Source: UBA6264 sp964531505 (lineage in GTDB: Bacteria > Patescibacteriota > Patescibacteriia > UBA2591 > UBA6264). From it: DNA of 14,612 nucleotides. Location: positions 1-14,612 of the forward strand of contig CAZHDT010000016.1 of assembly GCA_964531505.1 (NCBI GenBank), given 5' to 3'. Below, in pieces: positions 1 through 6,138 of the stretch. Within the stretch, counting starts at the first letter, position 1, and each line of letters starts with the position of its first letter. The notes beneath the pieces are model-generated. The model did not search any database and was not told the origin of the DNA. It worked only from the letters and a program-made list of their open reading frames with translations. Position numbers and translations under genes: made by a program.

Positions 1-2292
1 TCCAGCGCTAATATTGCCAAAAGCAAAATTTCCATTAGCATCTGTCTGGCTCCAATTAAAGCCATTCATCGCATTTTGGGTTCTTAAATTTACGCCAACA
101 TTTGATTGAGGATGTTCACAAGAAGCAGTATCGCCCGGAGCGCAAACTTTTCCTTTTAAACCGCCAACAGAAGCATCGGTTAATCGAATAATTAAATTGC
201 CACTGACGCTTACTCCATCCAAAGTGCTGGGAGAGCCGTCAGCAATTACTAAAATTTTCTGCGCCGGAGCAACATAAATCGTATTCCAAGAATCAACCCG
301 AAGCTCTAATTTCCAAGTGCCGTTTGGCACAGTCCCCACCCCGAAATAACCAGCGTTATTGGTGTTTGCTCCATAACAAGTGCCTGGATTATTATAAGGA
401 CAAATATCCACCCAAACATTCATTTGACCAATAGCGGCATCGCTGGTTCCGGTCGGACCATAAATATAACCGGCAACATTCGGCGCAGCTAAAACAACAT
501 CTCCTAAATTATTTGCTGTGGCAGAAGTAATATCAATCTCAGTATTATAACGAGCGGCGCCGGCTGAAATTGGAGGTTCAATCTCCATAAAATAATGTCC
601 TTTACTAAGGCTTAATTTAAATTTTCCATTTGTGTCTGTGCGCGCATTATACCAAGCGCCTTCTTTATGAATATTAATCCAAGCATCAGCTAAAGGAGAA
701 CCGCCTAAAAGCACCCGTCCCCAAGTATTGGGGCTGGAATATCTTAAAGCGCTACTAACCGCTTTAGTAGATAAATTGAGATTAGTAATACCAGTTTCCG
801 CGCTATAACCCGGAGCGGATGAACCAATCACTAAATCAGAAATTGTTGTTCTGGCATAACCGGAAAAATCACCAGACCAAGGAGTTTCCATTTCTAAAAT
901 ATAAGTTGAACCGTCTGGCACTCCGCCGAATTGGAAGGCGCCATTTTCATCAGTATTTGTCCATTGTTCATAAGACCAATCCTGGCTATGTAGTTGGACA
1001 TTGGTATTTGGAACAGCTGTGTCGGGAACTGGATTTGAATCACTTACTGAGCCGGTTGGAGTTTTAATGGTTCCAGTAACATTGGTTTTGCTTAAATAAA
1101 CATTAAGTCCAGTGACGGTTTGGTTCTGAGACAAGGTTTGATCATAAACTCCGCGAACACTCGCTTTATAACCTAAAATATATTGATGATAATCGCTGGG
1201 CTCTGCTTCCACTCCCAAATTGATTGAATTAACACCAGTATTATCAATATAAACTTTCCAAGAACCATCAACGCCAGAAATTGCCATTTGTTCCACTGTC
1301 CAATCATATTTATAAACCCGAACCGTAACTCCTGGTAAAACCGCGCCGCCCTGTGATAAAGGAGCTTTAACATAACCAGAAACAGTCGGAGTTTTAAACT
1401 TTTTGGTTCCAAGATTGGTAGTAGCGTTTAGGGCAACTGTAATGCTCCCCTGTTTTGATGGAGCGGCTTCGGAACAATTAGCTGGCGTTATGAAACGCGC
1501 TTCATAATTTCCAGCGGCGTTTATGCCAACGGCAAATTTCCCATTAGCATGGGATTTTGATAAAGAACCAGAACCAAAGTAATTAGGTTGTTCCACCCTT
1601 AATTCAACATTATCAACTGGGGTGGATTCATCAGCTAAAGTAAATTTTCCAAGAACAATTCCATAACTTGAACTGCCNNNNNNNNNNNNNNNNNNNNNNN
1701 NNNNNNNNNNNNNNNNNNNNNNNNNNNNNNNNNNNNNNNNNNNNNNNNNNNNNNNNNNNNNNNNNNNNNNNNNNNNNGCTGGATCCTGGCTTGCGCCAAC
1801 AGTTCCAGTAGTTTGATAAGCATCCACAAAAACGCTGGTGGAAGTGGCATGCTGAATTGTGTCTCCGGCAATTTGAAGTTTCCAGGCGTCGCTTTGGCTT
1901 AAATTTAAATTTTCAATTCCATAAATTCTTAAAATATGATTACTATTATCATATTCTGTGCTCATATTGTAGGGCAGATAACGGCTTAATTTTCTAGTTG
2001 CCAAAGGGCTGCCGGTTTGCAATAAATAATTTCTTAAATCACTGGCATTTTTGGTAGATGCGCCAACTTCGTCAGAAGAACTTAAAGCGCTGCTTAAAAT
2101 ATCATCGTCAAAATTAATTTCAATTGAGGTTGGCGAAACCGTGACTAAATCTACGGCTAAGGCGTTGATAATTGACGGCGCGCCAATTGACCACAATGAA
2201 ATGACTAAAACAAAAAAGGCCATTAAAAATTTTTTAGTTCTTCTTATTACCCGGCCTTGTTTGGAATAAGTTTTGATTTTTTTAAAATTCAT
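1..2292 (-). CDS. Large secreted surface protein with repeated carboxypeptidase-regulatory-like modules (partial, interrupted by gap)
   Basis: The gene starts at 2292 and stays open to the left edge, so its C-terminus and any anchor are unseen. Residues 14-21 are basic (RVIRRTKK). A hydrophobic stretch (about 22-43) follows, and NALA at 43-46 is a plausible signal peptidase site, so the protein is probably exported. Residues 47-171 resemble an Ig-like domain (VSPTSIEINFDDDI). After the gap come at least six modules of roughly 90-110 residues, starting near 1677, 1389, 1083, 756, 480 and 168. Most carry a G-x-V/I strand, an 'A/P-x-V' strand and a 'TDxNGxF' turn, as in the CarboxypepD_reg/SdrD-B-like beta-sandwich families. 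The frame is the same on both sides of the 100-N gap, but the true gap length is unknown. No Shine-Dalgarno is visible. A cell-surface or adhesin-like role is inferred from architecture only. Confidence 0.82.
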   Translation of the reverse strand, partial: MNFKKIKTYSKQGRVIRRTKKFLMAFFVLVISLWSIGAPSIINALAVDLVTVSPTSIEINFDDDILSSALSSSDEVGASTKNASDLRNYLLQTGSPLATRKLSRYLPYNMSTEYDNSNHILRIYGIENLNLSQSDAWKLQIAGDTIQHATSTSVFVDAYQTTGTVGASQDPXXXXXXXXXXXXXXXXXXXXXXXXXXXXXXXXXXGSSSYGIVLGKFTLADESTPVDNVELRVEQPNYFGSGSLSKSHANGKFAVGINAAGNYEARFITPANCSEAAPSKQGSITVALNATTNLGTKKFKTPTVSGYVKAPLSQGGAVLPGVTVRVYKYDWTVEQMAISGVDGSWKVYIDNTGVNSINLGVEAEPSDYHQYILGYKASVRGVYDQTLSQNQTVTGLNVYLSKTNVTGTIKTPTGSVSDSNPVPDTAVPNTNVQLHSQDWSYEQWTNTDENGAFQFGGVPDGSTYILEMETPWSGDFSGYARTTISDLVIGSSAPGYSAETGITNLNLSTKAVSSALRYSSPNTWGRVLLGGSPLADAWINIHKEGAWYNARTDTNGKFKLSLSKGHYFMEIEPPISAGAARYNTEIDITSATANNLGDVVLAAPNVAGYIYGPTGTSDAAIGQMNVWVDICPYNNPGTCYGANTNNAGYFGVGTVPNGTWKLELRVDSWNTIYVAPAQKILVIADGSPSTLDGVSVSGNLIIRLTDASVGGLKGKVCAPGDTASCEHPQSNVGVNLRTQNAMNGFNWSQTDANGNFAFGNISAG
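1678..1777. other. Assembly gap of 100 N
   Basis: Exactly 100 undetermined bases lie inside the surface-protein gene. A round 100 usually marks a scaffold join of unknown size. Repeated modules flank it, which is the kind of sequence that breaks short-read assemblies, so modules may be missing. Confidence 0.98.
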
Positions 2293-2314
2293 AGAATTTA
2301 ATTTAAAATAATAA

Positions 2315-2320
2315 ATTATA
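2315..2320 (-). promoter_or_regulatory. Possible -10 element for the surface-protein gene
   Basis: A perfect TATAAT on the minus strand lies 22 nt upstream of the ATG at 2292 and just downstream of the terminator at 2355-2385. No good -35 hexamer stands 16-18 nt upstream (TTTATA at best), and the region is very AT-rich, so this is tentative. Confidence 0.35.
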
Positions 2321-2354
2321 ATATATTTAGACTATTTTATAAATTTAAACAAAT

Positions 2355-2385
2355 AAAAAAAACCTTTTTCTGTTGTTAAAAAAGG
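2355..2385 (-). terminator. Rho-independent terminator
   Basis: On the minus strand CCTTTTT (2385-2379) pairs with AAAAAGG (2369-2363) over a 9-nt loop, followed by eight T (2362-2355). It would end either the predicted RNA that starts near 2548 or read-through from the PDZ gene, before the surface-protein gene begins at 2292. Confidence 0.7.
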
Positions 2386-2548
2386 CTTATCAAAAACAAT
2401 GACAAAAATAACAAAATTTCCTCCCGGCCTAAAGGGCCTCCTAATTGATGACGCATCTTATTTTTATTTAGCGCTTTTTGAAACGCTGACTTGGCAATTT
2501 TCTATTTTAAACCAAAGCCAAATGAATAAAAATATCTTACTAAACTAC
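2355..2548 (-). ncRNA. Predicted structured RNA or leader upstream of the surface-protein gene
   Basis: This fills most of the 311-nt stretch 2293-2603, which holds no gene. Reading the minus strand from a TATAAT at 2560-2555 there are successive hairpins: TTGGC/GCCAA (2521-2491, 21-nt loop), a 7-bp stem with CAAA loop AGCGTTTCAAAAAGCGCT (2487-2470), GATG-CGT-CATC (2457-2447), a GC-rich GGCC-CTTTA-GGCC (2438-2426) inside AT-rich DNA, then the terminator. No convincing ORF is present. It could be a free-standing small RNA of about 190 nt or a regulatory leader. I do not recognise a known riboswitch core. Confidence 0.4.
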
Positions 2549-2554
2549 TATATT

Positions 2555-2601
2555 ATTATACAACTAATATTTTAAAAATAAAACCGTTAACCTGTGGATA
2601 A
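2555..2601 (-). promoter_or_regulatory. Predicted promoter with upstream DnaA-box-like sequence
   Basis: The -10 is TATAAT at 2560-2555. The -35 is poor (TTTTAT at 2583-2578, 17-nt spacer). Just upstream is TTATCCACAGGTTAA (2601-2587), which contains a perfect DnaA-box nonamer and is identical over 15 nt to the sequence upstream of the small RNA near 5900. The element lies directly after the PDZ gene stop. Confidence 0.45.
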
Positions 2602-2603
2602 AA

Positions 2604-3893
2604 TTAATATTTTATCTCTTTTAAAATTGGACGAAAAATCATTTCTTGATTATCCCGAACAATTGTTAATTCAACTTCTTCGCCGGGATTTTTTTTCTGA
2701 ATCAAATAGGTTAAATCCTGGCTTTTAGCCAAATCAATTCCGTCAACCTTGATAATAATATCAGCGTTTTTAATATCTTTTTCCATGGCCGGACTATTTT
2801 GTAACGGCGCGCCATAAATAATCGCTCCTTGAGGGAAGCCTTTAAACTTTTCGCTTTTAAAACCAATTGCTTCGTTAATATTCAAGTAATCTATTCCTAA
2901 AATTGGCCGGGTTAAATCTCGCCCTAAAATCGCTTGAAGAAATAAATTTTCCATTTGCCAAAAAGGAATTATCTCCCCTTGAGAAACCAAGCCAATCAAT
3001 TTTTTATCCAAACCAAAAATCGCGGCTTGAGGAAAAGCATTCAGAGAAGTTTCCGCATCCAAAATTAAATACTCGGAAAAATGGTCTGTGGACCTAATTA
3101 AATCATCATTTTTAAAAACCATTCTTTTTTGAGCTGAATTTATCTCTGTTAAATGATAATTTCCCAATTTATCCAAAAGAATCGCTTGTTTGCCAGCAAA
3201 AATTTCTTCCCTGGCGCTGATGGTTGTTTCCGGAAAATCACCTGAACCGATTAATTTAACAAAACTGATTTTCGTCAAAGAGTCGGTCATAATTTTTTCC
3301 ACTCCATAAATCACATTTTTTGAATCAATAGCGACATAATCAATTCCCGGTTCAAAATCAGCATTGACTGCAAGCCAACCGTCTTTTAAAAATACTCCTA
3401 AACCAATGGTCTGCCATGGCCCGTAAATTTGATCCAAAAATGGCAAATTTTCTTCACTTTTCTTTTTAAAAATTCTTGCGGTCTTCCCGGGTAAATCTTT
3501 AGCTAATTCCTCCACTCTAGTTTCAGCCAAAACCGTAATATTTTTTTCCGTAATAATATTATTTTCTTGCGGAGAATAATTCTTTTCAATTTTTATTTCT
3601 CCAATTAAAGGAAGATTTATAACATCCCGGGTTAAAATAAAATAACTGCTTAAACTGCCGGCCAGCAAACCGAAAACAATCGACCAAATCAAAACTAAGA
3701 CGAAAAACCCGCCAAACTTTTGCTTAGACTGGGGTTTGTTAGAGAATTCTTTGTTTTGATAAAAATCCGCCACGTCATCTTCCACTTGGTCTTGCCTTTT
3801 TTGGCGAGAAGAAAAGCGTTTGGACTTTTTTATTTCCACCTTACCCTCTTCTTCTTCGTTAATAATGTCTACTTTTTTTAATGGTTTTTCCAT
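2604..3893 (-). CDS. Membrane-anchored HtrA/DegP-like protein with PDZ domain, probably inactive protease
   Basis: A 429-residue protein: charged cytoplasmic N-terminus (1-60), one transmembrane helix (about 61-85), a chymotrypsin-like region (about 160-305) and a C-terminal PDZ domain (about 330-425, with ADIIIKVDGIDL and a GEEVELTIVRD strand). Order and spacing match HtrA-family proteins. The catalytic residues do not. Where the family has 'VTNNHV' this has AVNADF (174-179, His to Asp). 'DPLTDLAV' is DSLTKISF (204-211, Asp to Lys). The 'GNSGGP' loop ahead of 'GxVIGI' is replaced by NAFPQAAIF before KKLIGL. I infer a pseudoprotease that may bind proteins through PDZ outside the membrane. It is the last gene of the queH cluster, 18 nt after its neighbour. 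No Shine-Dalgarno precedes the ATG. Confidence 0.8.
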   Translation of the reverse strand: MEKPLKKVDIINEEEEGKVEIKKSKRFSSRQKRQDQVEDDVADFYQNKEFSNKPQSKQKFGGFFVLVLIWSIVFGLLAGSLSSYFILTRDVINLPLIGEIKIEKNYSPQENNIITEKNITVLAETRVEELAKDLPGKTARIFKKKSEENLPFLDQIYGPWQTIGLGVFLKDGWLAVNADFEPGIDYVAIDSKNVIYGVEKIMTDSLTKISFVKLIGSGDFPETTISAREEIFAGKQAILLDKLGNYHLTEINSAQKRMVFKNDDLIRSTDHFSEYLILDAETSLNAFPQAAIFGLDKKLIGLVSQGEIIPFWQMENLFLQAILGRDLTRPILGIDYLNINEAIGFKSEKFKGFPQGAIIYGAPLQNSPAMEKDIKNADIIIKVDGIDLAKSQDLTYLIQKKNPGEEVELTIVRDNQEMIFRPILKEIKY

Positions 3894-3911
3894 AATATTT
3901 TATATTTAAAA

Positions 3912-4595
3912 TTATAACTCAATTTTTTTATTTTGGGAAAAATAAAAAAAATAAATTGCCAAAAGAATTAAAGAAATCAAAAAAGCATTTAAATAAATTC
4001 CCAAAGGAAGAAAATTTAAACTTAAATAAATTTCTGTTAAAAAAAGCGAAACAATCAGTAAGTCATTTTTAAATTCATCAAGCCGATTGAAAAACAAATA
4101 ATAATAATTTAGCCAAAAAAACAATCCGAATACCACCAATAAATTGATGAAAAAACTTAATTCAAAGGCTGACTTAGCTAAAACGCCGCTGAGAAAAGCC
4201 AATGCCCAATAGCTGATGATGAAATTAAGCCAAAAAACAGTCTTTTGAAAAATATCGGGCTGACAAATCCTCGGCTGATAAAAAAACTGGAAAAGATGAA
4301 AAAGAAAAAATCCCAAAATAATTAAAAAAAGAAAAATAAAAACTGTTATCCAAAACAAGCCGCTTAAAAAAAGAAAAAATCCCAAACCGCTTAAAACAAA
4401 AAGCATTAGTTGAACCAAAAAAATCCATTGCTTTTTTATTTTTCCTTGAATTAAAAAAATTCCAACCAAAAAAGTCAAAAATAAAATTAGGCTGTCGCCA
4501 ATGATAATTTTAATCAGACTCGGCTGATAAAAAACGAATAATAATATCAAGCCAAAGAGAATGGGCACGGCAAGATAAAAAGTCTTTTTTAACAT
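3912..4595 (-). CDS. Multi-pass integral membrane protein of unknown function
   Basis: The 227 residues are dominated by hydrophobic stretches rich in Phe, Leu and Ile. About eight membrane segments can be drawn: roughly 5-23, 33-50, 57-79, 81-106, 119-139, 146-168, 179-199 and 202-220, with short basic loops (GKIKK, QNKK). No catalytic or transporter signature is recognised. It starts 5 nt after the 115-residue gene and ends 18 nt before the HtrA-like gene, so it is probably co-transcribed with them. Low sequence complexity makes family assignment by eye unsafe. Confidence 0.75.
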   Translation of the reverse strand: MLKKTFYLAVPILFGLILLFVFYQPSLIKIIIGDSLILFLTFLVGIFLIQGKIKKQWIFLVQLMLFVLSGLGFFLFLSGLFWITVFIFLFLIILGFFLFHLFQFFYQPRICQPDIFQKTVFWLNFIISYWALAFLSGVLAKSAFELSFFINLLVVFGLFFWLNYYYLFFNRLDEFKNDLLIVSLFLTEIYLSLNFLPLGIYLNAFLISLILLAIYFFYFSQNKKIEL

Positions 4596-4600
4596 ATTTT

Positions 4601-4948
4601 TTAACTAATTCCCATTTCGTCAAGATTGGCTTCTTCCCAATTTCCGTTTTTTTCGCAATAGATTTTCATTTCTGAAACTTTTTCATCCGGCGAGTAAACA
4701 AAATCGATCGCAACCCGTCCGCCAATTCTTTTGGTGTGTAGAACTTTTTTGTCCATCACTTTTGGTCGACTGATTTTTTCAACTTTTATCCTGCCTAAAG
4801 GACTTTTAAATTCAAAACTTTCTTTTTCTCCCATGATTTTTTTGCCATCAGAAAGCTCGTCCAACTCAAATTCTTCCTTGACTCTATTTTCAATGCCAAA
4901 TTTTTCCTCCGCTAAATAAACTAATTGTTCCCATTTTCTTGGATTCAT
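4601..4948 (-). CDS. Small soluble protein of unknown function (115 aa)
   Basis: A charged protein without signal or membrane segment, so probably cytoplasmic. It begins with a short helical stretch (MNPRKWEQLVYLAEEKFGI). The middle looks like beta strands (ESFEFKSPLGRIKVEKIS), followed by KRIGGRVAIDFVYSPDEKV and an acidic C-terminus. I do not recognise the family. It sits 46 nt after queH and 5 nt before the membrane protein, on the same strand, so it is likely in their operon. Coding is supported by the tight packing and by the lack of a competing frame. Confidence 0.72.
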   Translation of the reverse strand: MNPRKWEQLVYLAEEKFGIENRVKEEFELDELSDGKKIMGEKESFEFKSPLGRIKVEKISRPKVMDKKVLHTKRIGGRVAIDFVYSPDEKVSEMKIYCEKNGNWEEANLDEMGIS

Positions 4949-4994
4949 AAAATTAAATATAAATTATCACTTTTGGTTTTTAAATTTTTGGTCA

Positions 4995-5531
4995 TTAGTG
5001 GTCCTTAGAATAGATACAACCGCAATAATTTTGCCGATAAAAATCATATTTTTTGCTAAATTCCAAACTTTTTTTAAAACCGTCTTTTTTTTTAAAATCG
5101 GCGGAAAAAAAAGCGATTTGATATTTTTCTGAAAGTTGATTGCCGAAATTATTAATTATTTCCGCTTTTTTCTGCGGTCCAACGGTGAGGGCGGTAGCAA
5201 AAAATTCGAATTTTAATTCTTTGGCTTTTTGCGCGGTTTTTTCCAATCTCATTTGAAAACATTTTTTACATCTTTTACCCCCTTCCGGTTCCTTTTCTAA
5301 ATCTTTAATTTCTTTAAACCAATCCGCGGGTTGATAAAATTCTTTGATTATTTCCAAGCCGGTTATGATTGCTAATTTTTCTCCATCTTTTAGCCGTTTT
5401 TCATATTCTTCTCTTGGTTGAATATTTGGATTAAACCAGAAAAGTGTTAAGTCGAAATCTTGTTTTAAAATTTCAATTGGCACAGCGCCGCAGTTGGCGC
5501 AACAAAAATGTAAAAGCAATTTTGGTTTCAT
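4995..5531 (-). CDS. queH: Epoxyqueuosine reductase QueH
   Basis: QueH reduces epoxyqueuosine to queuosine at the wobble position of GUN-decoding tRNAs; it is the non-orthologous alternative to QueG. The 178-residue protein carries the family hallmarks: CCANC near the N-terminus (Cys10, 11, 14), FNPNIQPREEYEKR (33-46), a CKKC pair (88, 91), FKKKDGF (146-152) and YCGC (169-172). The cysteines are the known metal and Fe-S ligands of the family. The start at 5531 is preferred to the ATG at 5561: AAGGA lies about 5 nt upstream of it, the family begins right before the CC motif, and the longer start lies upstream of the predicted -10. No other queuosine gene is visible here. It is the first gene of a four-gene cluster. 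Confidence 0.92.
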   Translation of the reverse strand: MKPKLLLHFCCANCGAVPIEILKQDFDLTLFWFNPNIQPREEYEKRLKDGEKLAIITGLEIIKEFYQPADWFKEIKDLEKEPEGGKRCKKCFQMRLEKTAQKAKELKFEFFATALTVGPQKKAEIINNFGNQLSEKYQIAFFSADFKKKDGFKKSLEFSKKYDFYRQNYCGCIYSKDH

Positions 5532-5551
5532 AAAATAATCCTTGTTGTTTA

Positions 5552-5580
5552 AATGTAGCATATTTTGTTTTATTGTTCAA
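5552..5580 (-). promoter_or_regulatory. Predicted promoter of the queH cluster
   Basis: TTGAAC (5580-5575), a 17-nt spacer and TACATT (5557-5552), each 4 of 6 to consensus. Transcription would start near 5545, leaving a short leader containing the AAGGA ribosome site of queH (5541-5537). Confidence 0.55.
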
Positions 5581-5612
5581 GAAATTTCTAGGGAAAAAGA
5601 TTAAATTCTGGA

Positions 5613-5635
5613 ACTTGGTGGCCGAGCCACCAAGT
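5613..5635. repeat. Palindromic REP-like hairpin, copy 1
   Basis: ACTTGGTGGC, 3-nt loop CGA, GCCACCAAGT: a perfect 10-bp stem, followed on the plus strand by AGGGG and five T. It shares the TTGGTGGC/GCCACCAA core with copies at 5685 and 9832. No gene is seen on the plus strand that it would terminate. Confidence 0.75.
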
Positions 5636-5684
5636 AGGGGTTTTTAGTTAAGTTTCCTGCTCTTTCTTAGATTGGAAGCTGTTT

Positions 5685-5717
5685 TCTTCACTTGGTGGCC
5701 GAGCCACCAAGTGAAGA
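5685..5717. repeat. Palindromic REP-like hairpin, copy 2
   Basis: TCTTCACTTGGTGGC, loop CGA, GCCACCAAGTGAAGA: a perfect 15-bp stem followed on the plus strand by six T. In shape it is a strong plus-strand terminator, but its core is identical to copy 1 and nothing upstream on that strand is coding. It lies about 50 nt from copy 1. Confidence 0.78.
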
Positions 5718-5736
5718 TTTTTTGGGTTTTTTCTGT

Positions 5737-5759
5737 ACTTGGGAGCTCGGCTCCCAAGT
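5737..5759. repeat. Palindromic REP-like hairpin, copy 3 (variant)
   Basis: ACTTGGGAGC, loop TCG, GCTCCCAAGT: a perfect 10-bp stem followed on the plus strand by GGAGG and seven T. The stem differs from copies 1 and 2 at paired positions (GTGG to GGAG) while pairing is kept. That is compensatory change and suggests the hairpin itself matters. Confidence 0.72.
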
Positions 5760-5776
5760 GGAGGTTTTTTTATAAC

Positions 5777-5806
5777 AAATACCCCCTAAAATGGGGGTAT
5801 TTTTTT
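5777..5806 (+). terminator. Terminator-like hairpin
   Basis: AAATACCCCC, loop TAAAAT, GGGGGTATTT gives a 10-bp stem, with T continuing to 5806 on the plus strand. The stem is nearly symmetrical, but on the minus strand it is followed by G and not by a T-run. No plus-strand gene upstream explains it; it may simply insulate the small RNA locus from the palindrome cluster. Confidence 0.55.
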
Positions 5807-5826
5807 ATTTAATTTTATACGAAAAT

Positions 5827-5903
5827 AAAAAATGGTGCTTATCTCGCGTCTAAAAGGAAAACCTTTTTTCAGCTGAAAGAACCGAAGTTCTAAAATAAGC
5901 ACC
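5827..5903 (-). ncRNA. Predicted ~75-nt structured small RNA
   Basis: On the minus strand GGTGCTTAT (5903-5895) pairs perfectly with ATAAGCACC (5842-5834), closing three inner elements: AGAAC-TTCG-GTTCT (5891-5878, the very stable C-UUCG-G tetraloop), the palindrome TTTCAGCTGAAA (5878-5867), and AAAAGG-TTTT-CCTTTT (5867-5852). The closing stem is followed by A, six T, A and four T, so the whole RNA would end like an intrinsic terminator. A predicted promoter puts the start on the first G of the outer stem. It is over 290 nt from queH, with three palindromes between, so a free-standing RNA is likelier than a leader. I do not recognise a known RNA family. Confidence 0.55.
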
Positions 5904-5909
5904 AACTAT

Positions 5910-5954
5910 ATAATAACATAAATATTTTTTTTAACAACATTAACCTGTGGATAA
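5910..5954 (-). promoter_or_regulatory. Predicted promoter of the small RNA with upstream DnaA-box-like sequence
   Basis: TTGTTA (5937-5932), a 16-nt spacer and TATTAT (5915-5910), placing the start near 5903. TTATCCACAGGTTAA (5954-5940) lies 8 nt or less upstream of the -35 and is identical to the sequence at 2601-2587. Confidence 0.5.
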
Positions 5955-6011
5955 CTTTTTTAACTTTTTTAACATCTTTCGAACTAAATCTATTAAATAG
6001 ACAAATTGAAC

Positions 6012-6040
6012 TTGCTAAAACAGCTAAAATAATTTATAAT
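6012..6040 (+). promoter_or_regulatory. Predicted promoter of tRNA-Pro
   Basis: TTGCTA (6012-6017), a 17-nt spacer and a perfect TATAAT (6035-6040), 20 nt before the tRNA 5' end. Confidence 0.65.
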
Positions 6041-6060
6041 TTATTGAATTGATTTTAATT

Positions 6061-6134
6061 CGGGGATTAGCGCAGTTTGGTAGCGCGCATCGTTCGGGAC
6101 GATGAGGTCGCGAGTTCGAATCTCGCATCCCCGA
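6061..6134 (+). tRNA. tRNA-Pro (anticodon CGG)
   Basis: A 74-nt cloverleaf. The acceptor stem CGGGGAT pairs with ATCCCCG, with discriminator A at 6134. The D arm is GCGC-AGTTTGGTA-GCGC, the anticodon stem CATCG/CGATG with loop TTCGGGA (anticodon CGG at 6095-6097, followed by G37 as usual for tRNA-Pro), and the T arm GCGAG-TTCGAAT-CTCGC. It reads codon CCG. No CCA is encoded; six T follow at once (6135-6140) and probably end transcription. It converges on mutM, whose stop codon is 4 nt away. Confidence 0.96.
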
Positions 6135-6138
6135 TTTT

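Noticed and set aside
819..1067. Plus-strand reading frame inside the surface-protein region
   Set aside because: It is antisense to a continuous minus-strand frame with clear repeated domains, lacks a promoter or ribosome site, and resembles no family.
2051..2269. Plus-strand reading frame opposite the N-terminus of the surface protein
   Set aside because: It is the antisense shadow of the signal peptide and first domain on the minus strand.
2587..2601. Chromosomal origin indicated by DnaA boxes
   Set aside because: Only three isolated boxes lie kilobases apart, with no dnaA, dnaN or box cluster. They track promoters instead.
5532..5561. Longer queH starting at 5561
   Set aside because: That ATG lies upstream of the predicted -10, has no ribosome site, and adds residues not typical of the family.
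5613..5759. CRISPR array
   Set aside because: The repeats are palindromic, unequal in length and spacing, only three in number, and no cas gene is near.
5834..5903. Hammerhead-type ribozyme or preQ1 riboswitch for queH
   Set aside because: The CUGANGA...GAAA core of hammerheads is absent on both strands, and no preQ1 aptamer core was seen. The element is also more than 290 nt from queH, beyond its predicted promoter.
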